From NCBI RefSeq assembly GCF_000283155.1, contig NW_004454179.1, positions 1,139,210-1,203,209 on the forward strand: a stretch of DNA of 64,000 bases, in the 5' to 3' direction. Source of the stretch: Ceratotherium simum simum (taxonomy: Eukaryota; Chordata; Mammalia; Perissodactyla; Rhinocerotidae). Shown in pieces: positions 34,236 through 44,692 of this stretch; position 1 is the first letter of the stretch, and each line of letters opens with the position of its first letter. A program made the translations under genes and the position numbers. The notes under the pieces are model-generated. The model was given only the letters and a program-made list of their open reading frames with translations. It was not told the origin of the DNA and made no database searches.

Positions 34236-34868
34236 GAGGTACAAATTTGCAACAACATGGATGGGCCTTAAAGGCATCATGCTAAGTGATATAGGTCAAA
34301 CAGAGAAGGACAAATACTGTATGATATCACTTATCTGTGGAATCTGAAAAAAATTGAACTTATAAAAACAGAGAATAGAATGGTGGTTACCAGGGGCTCG
34401 CGGTGGAGGGTGGGGGAATTGGGAAGATGTTTAAGGGTACAAACTTATAACTGGTAGATAAATAAGTTCTGGAGATCTAATGCAAAACATAGTGATTATA
34501 GCTAACGGTAATATTTTATACACTTCAAAGTTACTAAGAGACTAAACCTTAACTGTTCTCAACACAAAAAGAAATGATAAATATGTGACATGAAAAAGGT
34601 GTTAGCTAATGCTATGTAGTAATCCTATTGCAATATATAAATGTACCAAACCAGCGCATTGTACACCTTAAACTTACACAATGTTATATGTCAATTACAG
34701 TTGGCCCTCCTCATCTGCAGATACGGAACCCACGGGAACCTGGAGATACGGAGGGCTGACTAAGGGACTTGAGCATCTGTGGATTTTTGTGTCTGTGAGG
34801 GGTCCTGGAACCAATCCCCCTTGGATACCCAGGGGTAACTGTGTATCTCAATTCAAAAAAAAAAAAAA
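34236..34868 (+). mobile_element. L1 3' end (L1MA-like), 5'-truncated, with poly-A
   Basis: TTGCAACAACATGGATGGGCC, GTATGATATCACTTATCTGTGG, GGTGGTTACCAGGGGCTCGC, TAGATAAATAAGTTCTGG, and ATGTTATATGTCAATTA just before the MER2 insertion, then TATCTCAATTC and a 14-base A tail after it. Severe 5' truncation is usual for L1. It sits inside older L1/HAL1 sequence. Confidence 0.85.
34698..34841. mobile_element. MER2-like Tigger DNA transposon, internally deleted
   Basis: The left end CAGTTGGCCCTCCTCATCTG and the right end complement CAGTTACCCCTGGGTATCC are terminal inverted repeats of the MER2/Tigger type. The interior keeps GGACTTGAGCATCTGTGGATTTT and GGTCCTGGAACCAATCCCCC. It is preceded by TA (34696-34697) and followed by TG, consistent with a TA duplication in which one A has mutated. 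It splits the 3' end of the L1 at 34236-34868. Confidence 0.85.
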
Positions 34869-35097
34869 GCAGGCACACATCTACTATTAATCCCAGGAGG
34901 TAAAGATCCTAGATTTAACAAACCTAGGGATAGTAAAGAAACCTTTGAGAACAAGGTGAAAGGTCAATCAGAAACTCTAATTAAACCACCACCTCACCCT
35001 CAACAAGGATGTTCACCCTTGAGAAAGACAACAGGAATACCTGACTCTCTTGGCCTTGGCTGTGGAAGGTGTTGGGGAAAAGGCTCCCCTTAGAATT

Positions 35098-35121
35098 CCT
35101 GATCATGAGCTCATGATCAGG
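35098..35121. repeat. Perfect 24-bp palindrome
   Basis: The half-site cctgatcatgag is followed at once by its exact complement, giving 12 + 12 bp with no spacer. It contains two GATC and two CATGA(G) cores. It is in L1/HAL1-like sequence. It could extrude a short hairpin or act as a symmetric binding site, or it may be chance; nothing adjacent decides between these. Confidence 0.95.
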
Positions 35122-36839
35122 CAAAATTGGGGCCAAAACTCAAATGATGTGTCCAGCCCAGGAAAACCTAAACTGAAATTTTAGTTTAAAGTGGTTTCAG
35201 GTTTGTTATGTTTCCAGGAGCCCAGCAGCAGCAAAAGAAAATCTTTTCTGTATTAACATATTTTAAGCCCAAGAGGCAAAGAATTCAAGATAAAGTTCCT
35301 AGGAAAATGAGCACACAATGAAAAATCCTACACTCAAGACATAAGAAGACACTGTAGTGAAAAATCAACAGCTGGGGGAAAAAAAAAAACAAACCCTATA
35401 GAATAAAATCCACAAAACTTCAGGTATTGGAATTATCAGATACAAAATACAAAATAAGTATGTTTATATATTTAAAGAAATAAGAGAGGGTTCTTAAGTA
35501 TAAGACAAGAACAAGTTACTATTAAAATTGACCAGACAGATATGAAAGAGAACTAAATAAAACTTCCACTTTCAATAATTACAGACTAAAGAATAGAGAC
35601 AAACCCTTCCACTGGGGACAGTTAGAAAGGCAAGATGAAATGTAGAACACATCTGGGGAAGGGCATTCAAGAACTCACCGGATAGTAAGGACTATGATGT
35701 AAAGATCCTGGGATAATTGAAGGTCTTTGAGGGTTTAAGGCTGCTCTTCTGCTGTGAATGTTTGCCAATTCCAGAAGATAACTGAGTGGTGAAAGCTAAA
35801 TGGTCTTAAAGAGCTAAGTAGAAAGTCAAGAGCATGCCAAAGGAGAAGACTGGTGAATGCCCCTAGCTTGGTTCTAGGCCCCTGAGAAGCTACACCCAAG
35901 AAGTAGGAGTTTTCTGGAAATCAATAGGCACTCACAGAGACTGCAGCTCAGCTTTGAATCATATCAACCTTTGAAGTTTATCCTGGATTCCTATGTCCCC
36001 AGATATCTAGCAGAAGCAAACTTAGATCTTCACTGGAAGAAGATAATATCAACTAACATTATTTCCACATAAAAATCAATAGCCAAAAGATAATAGAGAA
36101 TCCTCATGTGTTTGCAATTTCAGAAATACATTTAAGTAAACTTTGGTCAAAGAAGAAATCAAATGGAAATTGGAAGGTATTTAAATTGTATTTAAAATGA
36201 CATAGCAGAACTCTGGAATACAACTAGAGGTAAATTTATAATTATAAAATATGTATTAGGAAAGAAAGAATAATAATCAACAAGATAAATATCTATCTAA
36301 AGAAATTATAAAAACCAAGCAAATTTAAATAAAGTAGAAGATAAAAGATAATGAGGATAGAAGAAATTAGTGAAATAGAAATAATATAGACAGTAGAGAA
36401 TACCAACCAAGCCAAAAGTTGTGTGCTTAAGAAAAAACTAATAAAACTTGTCAATTCTTGGAGATATTAGTCAAGGAAAAACAGAAGATATGAATTAAAT
36501 AAATTCCTAGAAAAATAAAATTTATAAAAACTGTAAAGAAGAAATAGTAAATCTGAATAGTCTAGAACAATTTGAAAGTCTGAGTCTGTAATTAAAAACC
36601 TGTACCCCCCCCCAAAAAAATCATAGGCTTACAAGAAAATATTACCAAAGAATACACAAAGAGTGAACACTATGCAATTTATTTTATGAGGCCAGAATAG
36701 CTTTATTATCAAAACGTGACAAAGACATTGCAAAAAAAGAAAGTTACAGGCCAAACCTCACTCATGAACATAGATGTGAGAAATCTTAAACAATATATTA
36801 GCAAGACAAGCCTAGTAATTGATTTTAAAAGGGGAGGGC

Positions 36840-37100
36840 GGGGCTGGCCTGCTGGCATAGTGGTTAAGTCCACGCACGCTGCTTCGGTGGCCCGGGGATT
36901 GCGAGTTTGGATCCCAATGAGCCTGGGGTTTATGGGTTGGTTCATCAAGCCATACTGTGGAGGAGTCCCACATAGAAAATGGAGGAAGATTGGCAAGGAT
37001 GTTAGCTCAGGAACAATCTTCCCCAAGCAAAAGGGGGAGGATTTGCAGCAGACGTGAGCTCAGGGCCAATCTTCCTCACCAAAAACATAAAAATTAAAAA
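36840..37100 (+). mobile_element. ERE SINE, diverged
   Basis: GGGCTGGCCTGCTGGCATAG, GGTTAAGTCCACGCACGCTG, CATCAAGCCATACTGTGGAGG, CACATAGAAAATGGAGGAAG, then two tail units and an A-rich tail. Flanks share an A4-6G4-7 motif only, so the duplication is unclear. Inserted between L1 segments. Confidence 0.93.
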
Positions 37101-37120
37101 GAATAAAAAAGGGGGGGATA

Positions 37121-38195
37121 GATGAGAAACAAGATAAGAGAACTTTATTTATGAAGATAGAAAGCTACATCAAATTAGATTGTGCATAATAAGAAAACAA
37201 ACAACCCAATTTAAAAAAATGGGCTTAAGACCTTAACAGACACTTTGTCAAAGAAGATATACAGATGACAAATAAGCATATGAAAAGATGCTTCCAATAG
37301 TATGGCATCAGGGAAATGCAAATTAAAACAACAATGAGATACCATTACACACCTATTAGAATGGCCAAAATCCAGAACACCGACAGCACCAGAGGTTGAC
37401 GAGGATGTGGAGCAACAGGAACTCTCATTCATTGCTGATGAGAATGCAAAATAACACACCTACTTTGGAAGATAGTTTGCCAGTTCCTTACAAAACTAGA
37501 CATACCCTAACCATAGGATTCAGCACTCGGGCTCCCTGGCATTTACCCAAAAGGGCTGAAAACTTACGTATACAAAAACTTGCACACTGAAGTTTATAAC
37601 AGCTTTATTCATAATTGCCAAAACTTGGAAGCAACCAAGATGTCCTTCCATAGGGGAATGGATAAATAAACTGTGGAACATCCAGACAATGGAATGTTAT
37701 TCAGCACTAAAAAGAAATTAGCTATCAAGCCATGAAAAGACATGGAGGAACCTTAAATGCATATGGCTAAGTGAAATAAGCCAGTCTGAAAAGGCTATAT
37801 ACGGTATGATTCCAACTACATGACATTCTGGGAAAGGCAAAACTGTGGAAACAGTGAAAGAATCAGTGGTTTCTAGGGGTTCGGGGTGGGGAGAGAAAGA
37901 GAGATGACTAGGTGGAGCACAGAGGAATTTTACGGCAGTGAAACAATTCTGTATGATACTGTAATGGAGGATACATAACATTATGCATTTGTCAAAACCC
38001 CTAGAAGTGTACAACACGTAGAGTGAACCCTAATGTAAACTATGGACTTCAGGTAATAATAATTTATCAATTTTAGTTCATCAATTGTAGGAAATGTACC
38101 ACACCAATGCCAGTTGTTAATAATAGGGGGAACTACGGGAGGGGGTGGACAGAGAGAGAGAGAATAAATATGGGCTCTTCAAAGATAGCAACAGT
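37121..38195 (+). mobile_element. L1MB-like 3' half, plus strand
   Basis: Colinear L1 ORF2 C-terminal and 3'-UTR landmarks: AACAACCCAATTTAAAAAAATGGG, GATATACAGATGACAAATAAGC, GATGTGGAGCAACAGGAACTC, GCATTTACCCAAAAGGGCTG, AATGGATAAATAAACTGTGG, GGCAGTGAAACAATTCTGTATG, CCTAATGTAAACTATGGAC. Stops and frameshifts break ORF2. It is closely related to the reverse-oriented copy at 39735-41060. Confidence 0.88.
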
Positions 38196-38224
38196 TTCCT
38201 GGTAAGATGGCTTACAATTTTATG

Positions 38225-39725
38225 TAGTGTAATCACATATGCATGATCACCTACATTCTGTTACCTTTGTCCTATTCTATCGATTAGAAGCAAGGCATAC
38301 AACCCATCCACACAAAGCATGGGAATCATGGGGTCACCCTAGGTGCTGTCCACTACAGTGCACAAACTAGAGCATATACCTCTATAATTTAACTCAAAAT
38401 GAACCTCATTTAACCACCCACAATAGAACATTGTCTCTACCCCAGAAATCCTCTTTATGCCCCTCCCAATCATTTTTCTCCTTCTCCCTAATGATAACTA
38501 CTCTGATAAAATTTAGGGCAAAACAGCCTAATTTTTCTTTATAGAAAACATATTTCTTTATGTTCCACCTAGGAATATATTCCTAACGATTATGGATTAG
38601 CATTGGCTTTTTTTAAATGGAACCATCTTGTATAAAGTCTTTATGTTTGCTTTATTTTAGCTTGACATTAGGTTTTTGAGATTCATCTAGATTTAGTTTG
38701 TAGCTGCATTTTGTTCATTTTTATTGCTATATTTCATTATACGAAAATATCACACTTTAGTCTGCTACTGATGGACATTGGGTTGTTTCCAGTTTGAGGC
38801 TATTGTAAATAAAGCTGCCAGGAACATTCTAGTATGTGTACACTTGCACCCATTTCTGTTGGATATATATCCCTAAGTGGAGTTGCTGGGTCATAGGGTA
38901 TGCATATTTTCAATTTTAGTAGTTATGCCAAACTATTTTCCAAAGTGGTTCTTCCAATTTATACCCCTGCCCCCACCAGCATGGGTGAGAATTCTTATTG
39001 CTTCCCATCCTAACCAATAGCTTGAATTATCAAGTTTTTAAAAAATTATTTTTAATTTTAGCCATTCTAGTAGGTACATAGTAGTACCTCATTGTGGCTT
39101 TAATTTGCATTTCTCTGATTATTGATGAGGTTGCACATGTTTTACATGGTTATCAGCATTTTGGATAGATTTTTCATAAAGTACCTATTTAAATCTCTTG
39201 TCCATTTTTCTACTGAGTCATTTGACTTTTTCTCATTCATTTGTAGGAATATTTTTTTAAAAAACATTCACTAGGTATGAGCACTTTGTCAGTTATATAT
39301 AATATTAACAACCTCTCCCACTCCATGGGTTATCTTCTTACTCTCTTAAAGGTGTCTTAATTTTAATTTAGTCAAATTTATCAGTCTTTTCCTTGATAGT
39401 TACCATTTTGTGTGGCTGGTTTAAGACTTCATCCTTAAACCATGAAGATATTCTCCTACATTATCTTCTAGAGGCTTTATTTTTGGCCTTTGCATTTAGA
39501 TCTAAAATTCACCTAGAAAACATTTTTCTATAGGGGGTCATGTTTCATTTATTATATATATGGGTATTCAATTGTTCTGGGACAATTATTATAAATAATA
39601 TCATTTCCCCTCTGCTCTGCAGTGATATCTTTGTCATAAATCAAATTTTCATAAACATATGGGTCTGTTTCTGGGCTCTCTTTTTTCTTCTGTTGTCCTA
39701 TATTTCTATCTTTTATTTAATACTT
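38225..39725 (-). mobile_element. Old L1 (L1MC/ME-like), reverse
   Basis: GCTACTGATGGACATTGGGTTG near 38764, TATCCCTAAGTGGAGTTGCTGG near 38869, CATTGTGGCTTTAATTTGCATT near 39091, GTCCATTTTTCTACTGAGTC, and CTTTGTCATAAATCAAATTTTC near 39630 are reversed L1 ORF2/3' landmarks. It reads through much of the ORF2 C-terminal part, fully decayed. Confidence 0.85.
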
Positions 39726-39734
39726 GTCTAATTT

Positions 39735-39892
39735 TTAAAAATAGACTTTATTTTTTAGGGCAGTTTTAGGTTCTTACCAAAATTCAGTGGGGAGATTTCT
39801 CATAAACCCCTAGCCCCGACACCTACATAGCCTCCTCTATTACCAACATCTCCCACTAGAGTGGTACATTTGTTACAACTGAGTAACCAATA

Positions 39893-39924
<32 letters not shown>

Positions 39925-41060
39925 TTTTATTTATTTTATTTTTTCCCCCCAAAGCCACAGTGGATAGTTGTATGTCATAGCTGCACATCCTTCTAGTTGC
40001 TGTATGTGGGACTCGGCCTCAGGATGAACGGAGAAGTGGTGCCTCGATGCGCACCCGGGATCCGAACCCGGGCCACCAGCATCGCAGCGCGCGCACTTAA
40101 CCACCAAGCCACAGGGCCGGCCCTGAGTAACCAATATTGATACACTATTATTAACCAAAGTTCATATTTACATTAGGATTCACTCTATGTTTTGTACAGT
40201 TCTATGGCTTTTGACAAATGCTTAATATAATGTATCCACCATTATAGTATCATACAGAATTGTTTCACTGCCCTAAAAATCCTCGGAGCTCCAACTATTC
40301 ATCCCTCTTTCTCTCCCACCCTGAACCCCTGGAAACCACAGTCTCTGTAGTTTTGCCTTCTCCAGAATATCATGTAGTTGGAATCATACTGTATATAGCC
40401 TTTCAGATTGGCTTATTTCACTTAGCCATATGCATTTAAGGTTTATTTATCCATTCCCTTACTGAAGGACATCTTAGTTGCTTCCAAGTTATGGCAGTTA
40501 TGAATAAAGCTGCTATAAACATCGGTGTGCAGGTTTTGTGTGGACACAAGTTTTCAGCCCTTTTGGGTAAATGCCAAGGAGCACAATTGCTGAATCATAT
40601 GGTTAGGGTATGTCTAGTTTTATAAGGAACTGCCAAACTGTCTTCCAAAGTAGGTGTGCTATTTTGCATTCTTATTAGCAATGAATGAGAGTTCCTGTTG
40701 CTCCACATCCTCGTCAACATTTGATGTTGTCAGTGTTCTGGATTTTGGCCATTCTAATAGTTGTGTAGAGGTATCTCATTGTTGTTTTAATTTGCATTTC
40801 CCTGATGCCATACTATTGGAAGCATCTTTTCATATGCTTATTTGGCATCTGTGTATGTCCTCTTTTGTGAGGTATCTATCCAGATCTTTCCCTCCTTTTT
40901 TTGATTGGATTCCTTGTTTCCTTATTGTTGAGTTTTAAGAGTTCTTTGTATATTTGGACACAGGTCCTTTATCAGATATGTGTTTTACAAATGTTTTCTC
41001 CCAGTCTGTGGCCTGTTTTTTATTTTTTTAATTCTCTTAACAGTGTCTTTAAAAAAAAGT
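39735..41060 (-). mobile_element. L1MB-like 3' half, reverse strand
   Basis: Starts with the L1MB 3' tail in reverse (AAAAATAGACTTTATTTTTTAGG, GCAGTTTTAGGTTC). It continues with ACATTAGGATTCACTCTATG, CAGAATTGTTTCACTGCCC, GGAAACCACAGTCTC, CCTTTTGGGTAAATGCC, GTTCCTGTTGCTCCACATCC, and TTATCAGATATGTGTTTTAC near 40969. It is split by the ERE at 39895-40122. It pairs in inverted orientation with 37190-38060. Confidence 0.9.
39895..40122 (-). mobile_element. ERE SINE, short-tail body subtype, perfect target duplication
   Basis: Poly-T of about 25, AAAGATTTTATTTATTTTA, CCCAAAGCCACAGTGGATAG, CATCCTTCTAGTTGCTGTATG, a head with GGGATCCGAACCCGGG, and GGGCCGGCC. The 16-bp duplication ctgagtaaccaatatt at 39879-39894 and 40123-40138 is perfect. 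Together with surviving CpGs this suggests a recent insertion into the L1MB 3' UTR. Confidence 0.97.
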
Positions 41061-41062
41061 TT

Positions 41063-41770
41063 TTTGTAAAGAATAAAAAGACTTCTAGAATAATTGAACA
41101 TAGAAACAATATTCAGGTTGAGTAACAAAATTTGACAGTATGAGCAGAGAACTAGTACTAGAAGATAGATGTGAAGCAATTAGTCAGGATGAAGCACAAA
41201 CAGATAAAGAGATAAAAATATGGAAAAGTAGTAAAGAAGCAAGAAGAATAGCATGAGATCCAAAAAATGTCTATTTGGAATTCATAAAAGAGAGAGCAGA
41301 GACAAGAAGGGAGAAACAATATTTTTAAGGCACAACACTTAAGATTTTTCCAGAAGAGATGAAATACACCAATCCTCAGATTCAAGAAGCCTAGCAAATA
41401 GCAGGATAGACACACTTAAAGCATAACATGAATAAAATGCAGTAATTCCAAAGACAATGAGAAGACCTTAAAACCATCAAGAGAAAAGGCAAAATTGCCT
41501 ATAAGTGACTATTAATTAGATTAACAGATTCTTTCCCAACAACAATGATAGAGGTCAGATCACTATAAAATGATATCTTCAAAATGTTGAAAGATATAAC
41601 TGTCTTAGAACATAGAATGCTGCATCCAAAGAAATATTTTTTTCAATAATGAAAGTAAAACCAAGATATTCCTAGACAGACAAAAACTGAAAAATTTCCA
41701 CTAATTTATAATCACACATAAAAAATATTTATAATGACAAGAGGGAAAGTAACTAAAAAAAACTAATGCC
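41063..41770 (+). mobile_element. HAL1/L1 ORF1-region fragment
   Basis: Plus-strand order matches HAL1/L1M ORF1: AACTAGTACTAGAAGATAG, AATTAGTCAGGATGAAGCACA, GATTTTTCCAGAAGAGATG, CCTCAGATTCAAGAAGCCTAGC, ACCTTAAAACCATCAAGAGAAAAGG, TGATATCTTCAAAATGTTGAAAG, ATTCCTAGACAGACAAAAACTG. It has no open frame of useful length. Confidence 0.75.
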
Positions 41771-43424
41771 TTCATTTCACATCTTTTTGTTGTTTTGTCA
41801 ATTGTACACCAGTGGTTGTAACATATTTAAATAGTCAGATTGGGATAAATAAGCAATGTGTTCCAGATCATTCAAACCCAAAATCTTGTTATTGATTTTC
41901 AAAAGAGTTTGAGTCTAACCTATGGCATTTGACTTATTCTGCATTGAAAAAAATTCAGGAGTAGAGCCTGAACCAGGATTCAGGCATGTCTGATCATATG
42001 TAATGAACTGGTGGGTGGCCTCCCTTGGTTGATTTCCATGAGAATGACTTGTTTGCCTGCTTGCTTATTTTTACTGGAGACTGAGAAAGTTGGTCTTTGC
42101 ATAAGTGCCTAAAACAAAAGACTAGGGAACTAGAACCTCAGCATGATGTTGGTCTCAAATCTAGTCCCTTTTTCCCTGGGCAATGTCTGCACCTGTGATA
42201 AGGATGTTTGGCAGCATTCCACGGAATCTACTTGTCATTGCTATTTGGAGAGAGGTACTGGCGGCAGCAGTCATGGAGAAGTCTCTCCCTCAAGGGGCTT
42301 CTTGGGCAGCAAACACTGAGGAGAACCCAAAACAGAAGATAACAGGGGAGTTTACATGAGCACCTGTGAGAATACCCCTGAGAATTCTCAAAAATAATGG
42401 GAGAAGGACTCTGTCAACAGAAGACTGAGATCCTGCATAAACAGAGAGGGGCAGAAGTCAGTGAAGTGCAGTAACATCTCTGCAAAATACATTTGCACAC
42501 AGAAGGCGTGTGTAAGATAAAGGACCCGTGGGGCATTCCTGCTGGCCACTTCATTTGCCACTGGTCATTGGACCAGCTCACACAGCCTTCCTTCCTTGAT
42601 CTCACGCCCTGTAGCTTCTACTAAAGATGCTTTCAGTTATTCCTGAGAACCAGGATACAGAGTATTTTGGAGGAGGAGACAAACTCTGGTGGCATAGTCC
42701 ACTATGTCAACCTTTCCTGGGCAAAATGACAGGCTTTCCTTACAAGCGCAATGAATGGCCCCACCCTTGAGTAAGAAAATAGAAAAGTCCAAAAAGAATA
42801 AATTGAGGCCAGAGCATAGAAAACAGGGCACCACAGAAAGAGCAGGAGAAATGGAGGGAAAGCAAGGAGCAAAGAAGCAGAGCACAGCATAAAAGCAAAG
42901 AGAAAGAAGAAAGCAAGGGAACAAAGAGAATAAATGATTAGAAAGCTGATAATGACAAATACTGAATGTTTCCTAGTGAGGGTAGGTCACCTCCGGGACT
43001 ACAGCACAAGGAGCAACAAGAACAGTGAAGCTTTAGGAAATGAGAGCCAGCTCCATAGGAGACACGAACAGGGATGGCTAACAGAGGAGGAGCTGGAGAA
43101 CAAGTTGAGACCAAGACCCACTTCTCTGGGTAATCAGCTTTTGCCAGCTCCCTGGTGGTCTCAGTACAGAATGCAGGGTTTGGGCAGGTCTGACTGTAGA
43201 TACAATGGCATAACACATTAGGAGTTAATTTAGTATAATTCTTTGTGTGTAGAGACTAGAAAAGAATGACTGTTAATTTTATAAAATTATACATTCTCAT
43301 AAAACAATTCTAGGAATACTGAATAGTAGGAAAAAAAAGACAATAAAAAAGTACCCAAATCCTACCTACCAGAAATAAGCATTGTTACCACATAGTGGAC
43401 ATCATTTCAGGGAAATCAGATAAA
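41771..43424. other. Unassigned unique DNA
   Basis: No gene or confident repeat. 42835-42935 is strongly purine-rich on the plus strand. 43300-43420 may be the 3' end of an old L1, since CCTACCAGAAATAAGCATTGTTACC fits that pattern. Confidence 0.45.
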
Positions 43425-43605
43425 TCTCTCTCTCTCTCTCCATATATATATATACACACACACATATACACATATTATATATATAATATATATACATATA
43501 TGTGTGTGTACACATACACATATATACAAGCACACACACTATTCTCTCTCTAAATATATACATACACACATATATATATGTTTACATAAATATGTACCAC
43601 ACACA
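43425..43605. repeat. Complex (CT)(TA)(CA) simple-sequence tract
   Basis: A CT run at 43425-43440 gives way to alternating TA, CA and TG blocks, with short inverted repeats such as TATATATAATATATATA. Alternating purine-pyrimidine throughout. Confidence 0.9.
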
Positions 43606-43669
43606 TGGTTGCATGGTTGGATAAATAGAAGGATATAGAGAGACATATACAAATAGACAAATGATAGAT

Positions 43670-43718
43670 GGAAAGAAAGAAAAAGAAAGAAAAGAAGGAA
43701 GGAAGGAAGGAAGGAAGA
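43670..43718 (+). repeat. (GAAA)n/(GGAA)n microsatellite
   Basis: GAAAGAAAGA passes into repeated GGAA units. Purine-only tract. Confidence 0.92.
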
Positions 43719-43969
43719 CTATTGCAAAATGGACTTATACTACATGCTATTTTTAATAAAAATATTTCAGTGGAGTCACATTATCTAAACATTTATTTAA
43801 CTTGCACATATACAATCATACACTTAGATAGACAAAGAAAGAGACAGAGAAAAAGCAAAAAATTCATATAGTACAGGCAATTTAACTTATATTCCCCTCA
43901 CACAATGAGCATGAGAGAGGAGATTTCCATCTGTTGTTCCTCATTGACTTTCAATGACAACGTACCTCT

Positions 43970-44360
43970 TGCTGATTCACAAACTCGCCCCCAGTACACA
44001 AGGACAAAGAGAGACCAAAGAAAGAGGCAGGCCACTCCATTTTGGTAGGTGGCAGGTTTTGATAAGCAAGGGAACTTATTTACGAGGCTTGTCTTGGACA
44101 ACTGCAAGACGAATAGACCTCTCCACCCACCCACCAAAATCTTAAGAGTTTATGTAAAGGCCTTAACTGGCTTCAGTCATGTGTACCATGCAGATGGTCT
44201 CAATAGCACCTTACTCTCTTAAGGCCATGTTCTGGGCCGTGGGAACAGTGGGCAGAGTATACGTTCCAAGGACAGGGGAGGGGGTAAGGAGCCTCCAATT
44301 GCCCAGGCCCACCTCGAGGGTGAACTTGCAGTGATGTCCTCTCGATGAACTCCTCCAACA
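43970..44360 (-). mobile_element. Solo ERV LTR, copy 1 of a family pair
   Basis: On the minus strand it starts TGTTGGAGGAGTTCATCGAG and ends in ...CA, so it has LTR-type TG...CA ends. It aligns over most of its 391 bp with 55948-56384: GGCAGGCCACTCCATTTTGG, AAGCAAGGGAACTTA, AGGCTTGTCTT, GGCCTTAACTGGCTTCAGTCA, CAGATGGTCTCAA, GACAGGGGAGGGGGT, GGAGCCTC, GATGTCCTCTCGATGA. Flanking 5-mers are cctct (43965-43969) and cttct (44361-44365), one mismatch. An ERE is inserted at its 5' edge. The family is not named; no retroviral genes are present. Confidence 0.8.
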
Positions 44361-44366
44361 CTTCTT

Positions 44367-44677
44367 CTTTTTTTTTTTTTTTTTTTTTTTTTGTGAGGAA
44401 GATCAGCCCTGAGCTAACATCCATGCTAATTCTCCTCTTTTTGCTGAGGAAGACCAGCTCTGAGCTAACATCTATCACCAATCCTCCTCCTTTGTTTGTT
44501 TCCCCCAAAGCCCCAATAGATAGTTGTACGTCATAGTTGCACATCCTTCTAGTTGCTGTATGTGGGACGCGGCCTCAGCATGGCCAGAGATGCGGTGTGT
44601 CAGTGCGCGCCCAGGATCTGAACCCGGGCCGCCAGTAGCTGAGCGCGCGTATTTAACCGCTAAGCCACGGTGCCGGC
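44367..44677 (-). mobile_element. ERE SINE, hybrid-body subtype, perfect target duplication
   Basis: Poly-T, two reversed tail units (GAGGAAGATCAGCCCTGAGC, GAGGAAGACCAGCTCTGAGC), CCCCAAAGCCCCAATAGATAG, CATCCTTCTAGTTGCTGTATG, a head with GAACCCGGGCCGCC, and GGTGCCGGCC. The 15-bp duplication cctccaacacttctt at 44352-44366 and 44678-44692 is perfect and spans the junction between the LTR and its flank, so the ERE is younger than the LTR. Confidence 0.97.
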
Positions 44678-44692
44678 CCTCCAACACTTCTT

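Larger units (their letters stand above)
34090..36838 (+). mobile_element. Old L1/HAL1 composite
   Basis: Plus-strand L1-derived sequence. 34090-34230 and 34870-35600 resemble the 5' and ORF1 parts of HAL1/L1M (CTTAAAATTCTGGATGAAATC; CAGATACAAAATACAAAATAAGTATG near 35438). From about 36140 ORF2 wording is clear: GGTCAAAGAAGAAATCAAATGG, CTAGAGGTAAATTTATA, GAGGCCAGAATAGCTTTATTATC, and CAAACCTCACTCATGAACATAGATG near 36752. It is interrupted by a younger L1 3' end and a MER2-like element. 35600-36090 is less certain. No frame is intact. Confidence 0.65.

Noticed and set aside
37211..40938. Similar 80-90 residue translations at 37211-37459 (minus) and 40654-40938 (plus), suggesting a two-copy gene
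   Set aside because: Both are antisense to ORF2 in two related L1MB copies; similarity reflects shared repeat ancestry.
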